Assembly (NCBI GenBank): GCA_028818375.1
Contig: JAPPOB010000007.1
Span: 474,490 to 538,489, forward strand
Origin: Anaerolineaceae bacterium
GTDB taxonomy: Bacteria > Chloroflexota > Anaerolineae > Aggregatilineales > Phototrophicaceae
Direction: 5' to 3'
DNA length: 64,000 nucleotides
Shown piece after piece: positions 39,624 through 47,706 of the stretch; positions within the stretch are counted from its first letter, which is position 1; each line of letters opens with the position of its first letter. Both the position numbers and the translations under genes were made by a program. The notes beneath the pieces were generated by a model that worked only from the letters and a program-made list of their open reading frames with translations, searched no databases and had not been told where the DNA came from.

Positions 39624-41378
39624 TCAGACCGTGATGTTGGTCAGGGCGCTGGCCACCTGGTTATCCCGGCTGACGAAGGCCAGACGCACCGTGGCCGTCA
39701 ACTGGTAGCTGTCATAGTAGGGCAGGTAGTCGAGACTGACCGCGATGCGACGGCGGTAGCCCACAAACCAGCCCTGCCGCGCCACGCAGAGCGCCGTGCC
39801 TTTCGTGTTGTTGCCGGCTGTCTTCCCGTTGACCTTGCCGGCGGCGCCCTCGCTCAGCGGCATCTCCGCGCTGACGATCACCGGCGCGCCGTCCATGAAG
39901 CCGATCTGGCCGCTGCGGGCCGTGGCCTGCGCCCCGGCCTTGTCCATGGTCAGGAATTCCTCCAGACCCAACAATTTGGCGTAGGTGCCGCTGTCGACGA
40001 TCCACGCCAGGTCCGCCGGTCGGGCTGCGTGGCGCGCCGCCAGCCTGAAGCGCGCCGAGCGCAGCAGCGCCAGGGTTGGCGCGCCGTTGGCGTCCACGCG
40101 GCCGTCGCTGTGGCTTACCAGCGCCAGTTTGCGCAGGCCGTTGAAGGCCCTGAAACGGCTGTTGCTGTCGGGTGTCTTGCCGTTGCTGTTGACGTTGCCG
40201 TTGCCGGTCGTGTCGCCGTTGAGCAGCACGTGGTCGATGCTGTCGATGATGGCGCGCATGGCCTGCTCGCGGTAGACGGCCAGCACCGGCACGATGGAGT
40301 CTTCCACCAGTTCCGCGCTGAAGCCGACGCGCAGCGCCAGCTTCTTCGCGTTCAGTTGCACCTTGCCGCTGCCGATCCTGCTATCCGGGATGGGGTTGCC
40401 GCTGCCAAGGTTCAGATGCGCCTCGTCGCTGGTCTCCGGCACAAAGTAGACGCTCGGGTCCGCGCCCTCAATCGGCAACTCGAAGGGGTTGGAAGGCATC
40501 TCGATCGACTGGAAGAGCGGCAGAATGGCGTTCTCCAGGCGCGCCTGTTGCCAAATCTGACCGCTCCACAGGTCCGGCACCCACTCGTCACCGAAGCCGG
40601 CCTGGGTGCTATGGCTGAGTTCGTCGGCCTTGACCGCGCTCAGCCCCTCGCGTCGCAGCTTGTGCGCCAGGGCGTTGCCAAAGCGCTCGCTCACGCCGCG
40701 GAACTGTTTCGTCGCGCTCAGCAGCATGTAGCCGTGCAGCATGTCCATGGCCCCCAACGAGTCGTAGGGGCTGCTGACCGACGTCAGCTTCAGCGCCTCG
40801 TCGGGGCTGGCCAGCGGCAGGCGTTTGCGCGCCGCAGTCGTCGTGCTTTTCTCTGTCATGTTCTCTCCCTGTGTTTCCCTTGTGACGGGTTCGGTAAGCA
40901 ACGACGCATCCATGCCCAGCGCCTCCCATGCGCTCTTCAGGGTACGGACGTCGCTGCGGCGAGGCTGGGCCGGCGTGGGCGTCAGACTGCCCTCGACGAT
41001 TGGCCAGCGGCGGATCTTGCCGTCATCCGCCACCTCGACCAGATGCTCCAGGCTGCCCGAGGACCAGCCAAGCGCGCCCTTCTCGATCAGGCGCTGCACG
41101 GCCCGCGCCCAGCGCCGGCGCAGGTCCAGTTGCGCCTCGGCCCACACGCCGGTCTCGTCCGGCGCCAGCGTGTCTATCGCGCCGATTACGGCCGCTTTCA
41201 GGGCGCCGTCCAGCCCGTGCTGATAGAGCAGCGGGCGCTGCGGATACCAGCCCAGACCCAGTTCCGTTTCCGCGGTGAAGTACTCACCCTGCAGGTCGCG
41301 TTCTTCGGGGCTGCCCCAAACCACCAGGTAGCCGCCGATGCGTCCCCCGGCGTCCAGGGCCTTGAGTGTTGTTTGCAT
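39624..41378 (-). CDS. Prohead protease-major capsid protein fusion (HK97 type)
   Basis: This 584-residue protein joins two phage head functions. Residues about 1-165 are an S78/U35-type prohead protease (GGYLVVWGSPEERDLQGEYF, catalytic His in LYQHGLDGAL, catalytic Ser in LGWSSGSLEHL). Residues about 175-584 are an HK97-fold major capsid protein (DEWVPDLWSGQIWQQARLEN, then QSIEMPSNPFELPIEGADPS, ALRVGFSAELVEDSIVPVLA, VLLNGDTT, and SLDYLPYYDSYQLTATVRLA). The ATG at 41378 follows GGGAGAAGGC. An internal ATG at 40859 with its own ribosome-binding site (CAGGGAGAGAAC) could make the capsid alone (411 residues). Both domains look intact, although the gene stands alone among cellular genes. Confidence 0.85.
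   Translation of the reverse strand: MQTTLKALDAGGRIGGYLVVWGSPEERDLQGEYFTAETELGLGWYPQRPLLYQHGLDGALKAAVIGAIDTLAPDETGVWAEAQLDLRRRWARAVQRLIEKGALGWSSGSLEHLVEVADDGKIRRWPIVEGSLTPTPAQPRRSDVRTLKSAWEALGMDASLLTEPVTRETQGENMTEKSTTTAARKRLPLASPDEALKLTSVSSPYDSLGAMDMLHGYMLLSATKQFRGVSERFGNALAHKLRREGLSAVKADELSHSTQAGFGDEWVPDLWSGQIWQQARLENAILPLFQSIEMPSNPFELPIEGADPSVYFVPETSDEAHLNLGSGNPIPDSRIGSGKVQLNAKKLALRVGFSAELVEDSIVPVLAVYREQAMRAIIDSIDHVLLNGDTTGNGNVNSNGKTPDSNSRFRAFNGLRKLALVSHSDGRVDANGAPTLALLRSARFRLAARHAARPADLAWIVDSGTYAKLLGLEEFLTMDKAGAQATARSGQIGFMDGAPVIVSAEMPLSEGAAGKVNGKTAGNNTKGTALCVARQGWFVGYRRRIAVSLDYLPYYDSYQLTATVRLAFVSRDNQVASALTNITV
40876..40886 (-). promoter_or_regulatory. Shared leader motif of phage genes (capsid copy)
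   Basis: GTCACAAGGGA on the minus strand lies 17 bases before the internal capsid start at 40859. It is identical to the motif before the connector gene and similar to that before the portal gene. Here it lies within the protease-capsid linker. Confidence 0.45.
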
Positions 41379-41455
41379 GCCTTCTCCCTGTTGGCCCCTG
41401 CTGGCAGAAATGGAGCGCGGACCGGGGCCATCCGACGCCTCGCTTTCCCCTCGGT

Positions 41456-41502
41456 CCGTCCACACGCGGCTGGCAGCGATGGTGCAGGGGCGGGGGCCAT
41501 GC
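41456..41502. repeat. Non-coding element shared with terminase block, copy 1
   Basis: This element aligns with 60878-60925: CCGTCC, one base, CACGCGGCTGGC, three bases, GATGGTGC, a variable GC-rich stretch, CCATGC. Both copies lie in non-coding DNA at the edge of a dispersed phage block, one upstream of the capsid gene and one downstream of the large terminase gene. Confidence 0.5.
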
Positions 41503-41684
41503 GGGTGTGGCGTCGGCGCCGTCGGACGCCCGCAGGCGCGACCGCGCGTCAGCGACACCGTTGTTTGTGTAGGGGCCTGTGGGCCCGTCCCGGAGGCGCT
41601 GCTACCGCTTAAGCCTGACAGCGGTGTTCAGTTCTGTGGGTCACTGGTGTGCTGCATTCGGCAAGTGCGTGGCGAGTCGTGAAA

Positions 41685-41716
41685 CAGGCCCCGCTCCCGG
41701 TCGGGAACAGGGCCTG
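41685..41716. terminator. Hairpin downstream of the alpha/beta hydrolase gene region
   Basis: CAGGCCC (41685-41691) pairs with GGGCCTG (41710-41716), and an inner TCCCG/CGGGA extends the stem. No T tract follows on either strand. It lies 73 bases beyond the hydrolase stop and could end that transcript or insulate the capsid gene. Confidence 0.4.
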
Positions 41717-41788
41717 AAGGCATGCTCTGATTTGCAGTCGAACAGGTCAGCGCCGCTACGCGGCAGGCCGGCTTGCTGCGTGTGTTCG

Positions 41789-42748
41789 TTAGTTGCCCTG
41801 CAGCCAGGCCAGGCTGTAGGCCAGCGCCTCGTCGATGACCTCCGGCCGTTCTGACAACACGTCGAAGACATGGTCGCCATCCAGCACCACCAGTGCCTCC
41901 GCGCCCTCATGGTAATCGAGGTAGACTTGGCCAGCCTGCGGCATCGGCGTCACGGTGGTGTCGCGCTCGCCCACGATGACCAGCAAGGGCCCGCCGTAGC
42001 CGGCGATCTCGGCCACCGGGTCCACGAGGTAGATTTCCTCGAAGAAGTGGCCCCTGAGCGAGGTTTCGACGCCCCATGGCAGCATGATAGTCGTCACTTC
42101 GTCGCCGCTGGTCGCGGCGGCCAGCACCGTGTCATGGCCCAGCAGGATGCCGTAGCTCACGGGCGGGCTGGCCACCGCCGACCACAGCACCACGTTGCTG
42201 ACGCGACCGTCGCGCCCGGCCGTCGCCGCGGCCACCAGACCGCCCTGGCTCAGGCCGATGATGCTGATGCTGCCGCTGTCGACGCCCTCCAGCATTTCCA
42301 GATAATCGAGGGTGGCGATAGCGTCCGAAATCTGGCCGCTGAAGGTCGTGTCTTCCCAGGCGCCGTCGCTTTCGCCGGAGCCGCGGAAGTCGATGCGCAG
42401 GCTGGCGACGCCGCGCTCGCCCAGCCAGTGCGCGGCGCGGCTGAACATCGTGTCTTCGGTGCCGAGAACCGGCAATTCATGGCGCGTGCCGGTGAAGCCG
42501 TGCAGCAGCAGGGCGACCGGGAAGGGCCCCTCGCCATCGGGCAGCGCCAGGGTGCCGACGATGGTGTGGCCCATGTTGTCAATGTTGACGTCGCTTTCGC
42601 TGACGCTGTGTTCCGCCATGGACCCGGCCGCGGCGGCTGCGGCGTCGGCGAGGCTGTCCTGCGCCGCCAGCGGGCCCGCGAGCAGCGAAAGGGTCAGCAG
42701 CAGTGTGAGGTACAACAGGGCGTGGCGTGGGCGCGCTTTGTCAGACAT
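41789..42748 (-). CDS. Secreted alpha/beta hydrolase
   Basis: This 319-residue protein has a signal peptide (LLYLTLLLTLSLLAGPLAAQ) and an alpha/beta-hydrolase domain: LLLHGFTGTRHELP (oxyanion strand), GLSQGGLVAAA with the nucleophile Ser, VIVGERDTTVTP with the acid Asp, and DGDHVFD with the catalytic His. The intact triad fits a family of exported hydrolases acting on esters or peptides. The substrate is not readable from sequence. It is divergent from the inositol-phosphatase family gene. Confidence 0.85.
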   Translation of the reverse strand: MSDKARPRHALLYLTLLLTLSLLAGPLAAQDSLADAAAAAAGSMAEHSVSESDVNIDNMGHTIVGTLALPDGEGPFPVALLLHGFTGTRHELPVLGTEDTMFSRAAHWLGERGVASLRIDFRGSGESDGAWEDTTFSGQISDAIATLDYLEMLEGVDSGSISIIGLSQGGLVAAATAGRDGRVSNVVLWSAVASPPVSYGILLGHDTVLAAATSGDEVTTIMLPWGVETSLRGHFFEEIYLVDPVAEIAGYGGPLLVIVGERDTTVTPMPQAGQVYLDYHEGAEALVVLDGDHVFDVLSERPEVIDEALAYSLAWLQGN

Positions 42749-42843
42749 TTGGTCTCCCCCTATTACAAAACATCAGTTGTCACTGCCAGGAATCTAGCGC
42801 GGGCGCAGGTCCGGCGCGAATGGCGCATCCCGCGCGGAGCGCC

Positions 42844-42849
42844 TACAAT
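42844..42849 (+). promoter_or_regulatory. -10-like element before the inositol-phosphatase family gene
   Basis: TACAAT in GCGCCTACAATGG lies 26 bases before the ATG at 42875. Its short leader is typical of the recurring set. Confidence 0.45.
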
Positions 42850-42874
42850 GGCGCGCCGGCAGTGAGGAGAGCCC

Positions 42875-43678
42875 ATGGACCTTGAGGCCGCACTGGAAAT
42901 CGCCGGCGTCATCATTCGCCAGGCCGGTGCGCGGGCACTGCGAAGCTACGGGCAACGGCACCATGAAGTGAGCAAGTCCTCCGTTTTTGACATCGCCACC
43001 GAAGCGGACCGCGAGGTGGAAGCGTATCTGGTCGCGGCGCTGGGCGAGGCCTTCCCCGAACATCACGTCGTCGGCGAGGAAGGCGGACACGCCGGCGCGC
43101 CCGCCAGCGCCGACTTTCACTGGTACATCGACCCCATCGACGGCACCAGCAACTATGCCGCTTCGCTTCCCTTCTTCTCGGTCAGCATGGCCCTCTGTGA
43201 CCGGGAGATGCGGCCCCTGCTGGGGCTGGTGCTCAACCCGGTCGCCGGCGAGCTCTTCAGCGCCCGGCGCGGCGGCGGCGCGACCCTGAACGGCGCGCCC
43301 GTGCAGGTGTCGCCGACGGCTTCCCTGCAAAACGCGATCCTGTCCTGCGGCTATTCGCGGCATCCCGTCCACGGCGCGGCGCGCAACGCCCCGATTCTGC
43401 GTCTGCTGCCGCGGACGCGGGGGCTGCGCTGGCTGGGTTCCTCGGCGCTGGAACTGGCCTGGGTCGCCTGCGGCCGGCTGGATGGCTATTTCGAAGCGGG
43501 CCTGAGTCCATGGGACTTTCTGGGCGGCCTCCTGCTGCTGCGCGAGGCTGGCGGGCGGGCCAGCGACTACAGCGGCTGCGAGGAAGGTCTGACGGGCGCG
43601 GAACTGCTGGCCAGCAACGGCCATCTGCACCAGGCGCTGCTGCAGGAGCTGCGGCCCGACCCCGCCGATCTGCCCTGA
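42875..43678 (+). CDS. Inositol monophosphatase family protein
   Basis: This 267-residue protein has the lithium-sensitive phosphatase motifs: IATEADREVEAYL, VVGEEGG (metal Glu pair), WYIDPIDGTSNYA (the DPIDGTxN signature binding two Mg ions) and LSPWDFLGGLLLLREAGG (third metal Asp). Members act on myo-inositol phosphate, fructose-1,6-bisphosphate, or 3'-phosphoadenosine phosphate; which one cannot be told here. The protein is cytoplasmic and of normal length. It sits alone, with a -10-like box just upstream. Confidence 0.9.
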   Translation: MDLEAALEIAGVIIRQAGARALRSYGQRHHEVSKSSVFDIATEADREVEAYLVAALGEAFPEHHVVGEEGGHAGAPASADFHWYIDPIDGTSNYAASLPFFSVSMALCDREMRPLLGLVLNPVAGELFSARRGGGATLNGAPVQVSPTASLQNAILSCGYSRHPVHGAARNAPILRLLPRTRGLRWLGSSALELAWVACGRLDGYFEAGLSPWDFLGGLLLLREAGGRASDYSGCEEGLTGAELLASNGHLHQALLQELRPDPADLP

Positions 43679-43851
43679 CCCGGTCCGGCCTGGCCCGCGC
43701 AGGTGAATGACCCTCGCGGATCGCGCCCTCACCGTCACCTGCAGCCCGGCGAGGCGGCGGCATGGCCGGGCAAGGGCGCGCGCCGGAGCGCCAAACGCGG
43801 CCGCGCTGACAGCCTCCTCCGGCCCCCGCCCTACACCCGGCCGACCATCGG

Positions 43852-45246
43852 TTAGTCCTCCAGCAGCCTCTCACGCGCCTCCCGGAAGACCCCCTGCAGC
43901 TCCTGACTGCCTTCCGCCGCCTGCAACTGCGCCGCCACTTCGAAGGCCAGTTCCGCCGGCAGCGCCCGCACCTCGAAGGGGCGCGTCCCTTGCTCGCCCT
44001 GACGCCGCAGCGTGAAGCGCTCCCAGCGGCCCAGTTCCTGCAGCGCCGCGTTGGCGGGCGTCGCTTCAGCGGAGTTCTCCCCTGGCGCGGACGCGGCCAT
44101 TCCCGCCGGCAGCGCGCCCCATGGGGCGGGCGGCAGCTGGTAGTAGCGCTCGCGCAGCTCGTTGATGCTGAGCACCGGCATGGCCGTGCGAATCTCTTCG
44201 AGCCGCGCGTGGCTGTCTGTCGGCCGGATGTCCTCGAACTGCGCCAGATGTTCGCCGGGCCAGAAGGGCAGCAAATGTTGCGTGATCACGCTGGCGATGC
44301 GCACTAGGCGCGGCCACAGCGTGCGCTCGATGAAGAGTCGCTCCGCTACGCGCGCGTTGGCCTCGGTGGCGTTTTCGCTGACCAGACCCACCGGGATGCC
44401 GAAGAGGTTGAGGATTTCGTTGCGCTGCGCCTCGCGTCCCTTGAGGAAGTCGAGTTCGTTGTGGCTCAGGCCGATGTTCTGCCAGCTGATGCCGCCGCCG
44501 CGCAGAAAGGCCGTGCGTCTCTGCGGCCCGCCATAGCTCTGGCGCCACTCGCGCTTGATGCGCTCGAAGTCCGTGTCGCTGACGAAGTCGCGGATGCTGA
44601 CGATGCCGGCCGGCACGCCGCTGTCCTGGCCGAAGGCGCTGTGGTTCCACTGCGCCATCGCGCCGTCGCTGCGGATGGCCAGGCGTCCGGCATCCAGCGC
44701 CGAGAGGCCGTAGTAGTCATTGGCGGGGTGCCAGCGGCGGAAGTGCAGCACCTCCGCCGCTTCAAGCGGGATGCGTTGCCCGTCGATCTCGTAGACGTAG
44801 CCGCGCACCAGGCCGGCGCTGTCCGGCACGACGCGCATGCGGTCCGGCCGCAGCGGCCAGATCTGCCCGGGCGCGGCGCCCGTGCCGCTCAACAGCCAGT
44901 ATGCGTTGCCCGTCAGTTCCAGCATGCCCACCGTCTGTTCCATCAGCGCGAAGCGGCTGAGTTGCGGGTTGGGCGCGTCGAGCAGGCGTTCCAGCGGGTG
45001 GCGCTCCACCGCCAGGCGCCGCTCGCCCTCCAGACGAAAGACCTGCAGCGGCACCAGGGCGGCCGCCTCGGCGATGCGGTTGATGGCGATGTAGACCCAG
45101 GGCGACTGCTGATAGACGCGGGCGCGCGCCGCCTCGTCGCCTCCTTCGGGCCACAGACCGCTGTTGAGTTGCGTCAGGGGTTGTGGCTGCAAAAGGACTT
45201 GACGCCCTTTCCGCCCCGACAAACGCTTGCGAAGACTGTCCAGCAT
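43852..45246 (-). CDS. Phage portal protein (HK97 family)
   Basis: This 464-residue protein has the HK97-type portal features: SPWVYIAINRIAEAAALVPL, then LERLLDAPNPQLSRFALMEQ, TVGMLELTGNAYWLLSGTGA, PDRMRVVPDSAGLVRGYVYE, EVLHFRRWHPANDYYGLSAL, and SHNELDFLKGREAQRNEILN followed by LFGIPVGLVSENATEANARV. It would form the dodecameric DNA entry ring of a phage head. The domain is complete. The ATG at 45246 (MLDSLRKRL) follows GAAAGGATG; the frame is open further upstream but without phage-like sequence. It stands alone between cellular genes, about 15.8 kb from the terminase genes and 2.5 kb from the capsid gene. Confidence 0.9.
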   Translation of the reverse strand: MLDSLRKRLSGRKGRQVLLQPQPLTQLNSGLWPEGGDEAARARVYQQSPWVYIAINRIAEAAALVPLQVFRLEGERRLAVERHPLERLLDAPNPQLSRFALMEQTVGMLELTGNAYWLLSGTGAAPGQIWPLRPDRMRVVPDSAGLVRGYVYEIDGQRIPLEAAEVLHFRRWHPANDYYGLSALDAGRLAIRSDGAMAQWNHSAFGQDSGVPAGIVSIRDFVSDTDFERIKREWRQSYGGPQRRTAFLRGGGISWQNIGLSHNELDFLKGREAQRNEILNLFGIPVGLVSENATEANARVAERLFIERTLWPRLVRIASVITQHLLPFWPGEHLAQFEDIRPTDSHARLEEIRTAMPVLSINELRERYYQLPPAPWGALPAGMAASAPGENSAEATPANAALQELGRWERFTLRRQGEQGTRPFEVRALPAELAFEVAAQLQAAEGSQELQGVFREARERLLED

Positions 45247-45255
45247 GGTGCATCC

Positions 45256-45266
45256 TTTCTCGTGAC
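45256..45266 (-). promoter_or_regulatory. Shared leader motif of phage genes (portal variant)
   Basis: GTCACGAGAAA on the minus strand lies 10 bases before the portal start. Seven to eight of 11 bases match the connector and capsid copies (GTCACAAGGGA), including GTCAC and the AG. Confidence 0.35.
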
Positions 45267-45334
45267 CGATGCATGACGTGAGTTCTGCGCGGCCCTCTCT
45301 GGCCGCTGACAGCGAAGGGAAGGCGGGACGGCCG

Positions 45335-45736
45335 ATGAGCGATCGCCCCGAACTCGATCTCATTAATCTGGTGCAGAGAGCGCGCATGGCGCACGACGAC
45401 CAGGCGCGCCCCTCGCAGATCCGTGGCGCCTACTGGCTGGAGGCGAAAGCGCCCCCCGGCCTCCGGCCTGGCCCAACCGGCCGCGCCGCCGAATGGCACG
45501 CCGGCGCCGACCTGGCGGAAATCGACGCGCTCTGGGAGACCTTGCGCGCGGCGACGCAGGCCGGTCGTCTGGGTTACAAGGCGAAGGTCGTTGCGGCCGC
45601 GCGTGAGGCCGCTCCCGAGCGGCGCGAACTGCGCGTGCTCGTCGCCGACCGCGCGGACGCGAGGGAAGTGGCGCGCGTGCGGGCCGAACTGCGGGCCCTG
45701 ACGCCACACCTGCGCTGGGAACTGCTGCCGGACTAA
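45335..45736 (+). CDS. DUF1917/phosphothreonine lyase-like domain protein
   Basis: This 133-residue protein follows the pattern of the DUF1917 (BLES03-like, 'putative phosphothreonine lyase') family: an N-terminal YWLEAKAPPGLRPGPTGRAA, a central ADLAEIDALWETLRAATQAG then RLGYKAKVVAA, and a C-terminal RELRVLVADRADAREVARVR ending WELLP. In the family the centre reads like 'vDelWekIkeat..G.LG..AKVst', which fits well. The biochemical role is unproven. The ATG at 45335 follows GAAGGCGGG. It is divergent from the phage portal gene with only 88 bases between. Confidence 0.6.
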   Translation: MSDRPELDLINLVQRARMAHDDQARPSQIRGAYWLEAKAPPGLRPGPTGRAAEWHAGADLAEIDALWETLRAATQAGRLGYKAKVVAAAREAAPERRELRVLVADRADAREVARVRAELRALTPHLRWELLPD

Positions 45737-45853
45737 AGCGCCAGGTCAGCAGATTACCCATGGTGTGGATGATGTACGGGCGACATATCATGTCGCCCGC
45801 GAGCACCAGGGCCCTCGCTACCCTTTCAGGATGCTTCGAGCTGGCGCTCTCGC

Positions 45854-45859
45854 TACAAT
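45854..45859 (+). promoter_or_regulatory. -10-like element before the aminotransferase gene
   Basis: TACAAT in CTCGCTACAATCG lies 30 bases before the ATG at 45889. Confidence 0.4.
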
Positions 45860-45888
45860 CGCGCGGTATTCACAGGGAAGGCGGCGCC

Positions 45889-46734
45889 ATGGGCAACATC
45901 TGGTACGTGGACGGTGAGTACGTGGACTGCGGTTCGGCGCTGCTGCCCGCCGCTGACCTCGCCGTGCTGCGCGGTTACGGCATCTTCGATTTCACCCGAA
46001 GCTACGGCGGCCGTCCCTTCCGCCTTGACGACCATCTGCAGCGCCTGGGTCGCTCGGCGGAACTGGTCCTGCTGGACCTGCCGCTGCCGCTGCCGCAGAT
46101 TCGCGACGTCGTGCTGGAAACCCTGGCGCGCAACGGCTACCCGGGCAGGGGCGAGGCCCGGCTGCGCCTCGTGGTCACCGGCGGCGACAGTCCCGACGAC
46201 ATCACGCCGGCGGGGAACTCGCGGCTGCTGGTGCTGGTGACGCCCTTCGCCGCGCAACCCGCGGAGCGCTACCGCGATGGCGTCAAAATCGTCACCAGCC
46301 GCCAGGAGCGCCGGATGCCGGAAGCCAAGACCATCGACTACGTGTCGGCCATCCTGGCCCAGCGCGGCGCCCGCCAGGCCGGCGCCGTGGAAGCGATCTA
46401 CGTGAATCGCCAGGGCCACGCGCTGGAGGGCACCACCACCAACCTCTTCGCGGTCATCGATGGCCGCCTGGTGACCCCGGGTGACGGGATTCTCTACGGC
46501 GTCACGCGCCAGGCGCTGCTGGAACTGGCCGAACAGGGCATGCCGGTCGAACGGCGTCCCCTGCCGCTGGAGGAACTGCTGCGCGCCGATGAAGTGTTCA
46601 TCACGTCATCGAGTAAGGAGGTCTGCCCGGTGCGTCAGGTGGACGACACGATCATCGGGCCGCCCGGCCCACAGACCCGCGCGCTGATGCAGGACTTCAG
46701 GGAGATGGCCGCCGCCTGGGCCCGCTGTGGGTGA
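45889..46734 (+). CDS. Class IV aminotransferase (branched-chain/D-amino acid type)
   Basis: This 281-residue PLP enzyme has the fold-type IV features: VLRGYGIFDFTRSYGGRPFR near the N-terminus, catalytic Lys in EAKTIDYVSAILAQRGA, the phosphate-binding ALEGTTTNLFAVIDGRL, and a C-terminal DEVFITSSSKEVCPVRQVDD. Members include branched-chain aminotransferase, D-alanine aminotransferase and aminodeoxychorismate lyase. The SSSKEV end is more typical of the first two, but a firm choice is not possible. The frame is open upstream; ATG 45889 gives the usual start. Confidence 0.88.
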   Translation: MGNIWYVDGEYVDCGSALLPAADLAVLRGYGIFDFTRSYGGRPFRLDDHLQRLGRSAELVLLDLPLPLPQIRDVVLETLARNGYPGRGEARLRLVVTGGDSPDDITPAGNSRLLVLVTPFAAQPAERYRDGVKIVTSRQERRMPEAKTIDYVSAILAQRGARQAGAVEAIYVNRQGHALEGTTTNLFAVIDGRLVTPGDGILYGVTRQALLELAEQGMPVERRPLPLEELLRADEVFITSSSKEVCPVRQVDDTIIGPPGPQTRALMQDFREMAAAWARCG

Positions 46735-46821
46735 GGCGCGATTTAAGCGCTTCCCGGCCAATGGTTGACAAATACCAGTTTATCCTGGTACATTTGTGCT
46801 AATTCCTGGTCTGGCGGTGTC

Positions 46822-47706
46822 ATGAATCGGCAGAAGCCACCGAAGGGCATCGAGTGGACTCGCATCCGCCAGGCGGATGGCAATGTGCTGCCCGGCTACA
46901 CCTGGAACCCGACCGGTGGCTGCATGCACGGCTGCACCTGGCAGATGCCCGACGGCTCGGTCACCGAATGCTACGCGAAGACCGTCGCCGAGCGCATCGC
47001 CCGCAACTCCTACGTCCATGGCTTTGAACACCACTACTGGCGCCCGAAGGCGCTGAACGATCCCCTGCGTCTGCGCGACCCGGCCGGCATTTTTGTCGGC
47101 AGCATGGCCGACCTCTTCGGTCACTGGGTGCCGCGCGAGCAGATCGACCAGGTGCTTGAGGTGATGGACGCGGCGCACTGGCACACTTTCCAGACCCTCA
47201 GCAAGTACCCGTTGCGGCTGCCGGACTTCGATTTTCCGCCCAACGTGTGGGTGGGGGTCAGTCTGCCGGCGGGGCATACCATGAGCGCGACGGGCGCGAC
47301 GCGCGCGCTGTCCGCCTACCTGCGCCACATGGAGGCAATCGAGGCCGGCGTCCGCTTCCTGAGCATCGAGCCGCTGTGGTTCGATGCGGCGCCGGTGTTC
47401 GCGCGCTGGCTGGAAGATAAGGAGCGCCTGCCCTTCGAGTGGGCCATCATCGGCGCGGCATCGAACGGCCGCCGTCTCTTTCAGCCGGAGCCCGCCTGGA
47501 CGCAGTCGCTGCTCCAGCTGCTGGACGCGCAGGGCATCCCGGTGTTTTTCAAGGGCAATCTGGAGTGGCCTGCCAACGACTGGCGAAGGGCATTCCCAGT
47601 GAAATGGAAAGCAAAAGCGAAAGATACCTACAGATTTTCTATGTCTACTAAAATCCCGCCAAACGACTTTGGGGTAATCCCCTTATCACATCATTCCAGA
47701 ACTTGA
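46822..47706 (+). CDS. DUF5131 (three-Cys-motif, phage Gp37/68-like) protein
   Basis: This 294-residue protein opens with IEWTRIRQADGNVLPGYTWN, then PTGGCMHGCTW and TECYAKTVAER, the three-Cys cluster of DUF5131, reminiscent of radical-SAM iron-sulfur ligands. Later come IFVGSMADLFGHWVP, HTFQTLSKYP, NVWVGVSLP, and FLSIEPLW, all typical. The family is common in phages and defence islands. The natural end seems to be near FFKGNLEWPANDW; the last 40 residues differ from the family and overlap the convergent TcmP gene by 59 bases, so the tail may be read-through. It pairs with a TcmP partner on the other strand. Confidence 0.75.
   Translation: MNRQKPPKGIEWTRIRQADGNVLPGYTWNPTGGCMHGCTWQMPDGSVTECYAKTVAERIARNSYVHGFEHHYWRPKALNDPLRLRDPAGIFVGSMADLFGHWVPREQIDQVLEVMDAAHWHTFQTLSKYPLRLPDFDFPPNVWVGVSLPAGHTMSATGATRALSAYLRHMEAIEAGVRFLSIEPLWFDAAPVFARWLEDKERLPFEWAIIGAASNGRRLFQPEPAWTQSLLQLLDAQGIPVFFKGNLEWPANDWRRAFPVKWKAKAKDTYRFSMSTKIPPNDFGVIPLSHHSRT

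Larger units (their letters stand above)
41379..41788. other. 410-base gap upstream of the capsid gene
   Basis: This stretch between the capsid start and the hydrolase stop holds no convincing gene. It contains the 47-base element shared with the terminase block (41456-41502) and a hairpin (41685-41716). Any promoter for the isolated capsid gene should lie here; I see no clear -35/-10 pair. Confidence 0.5.
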
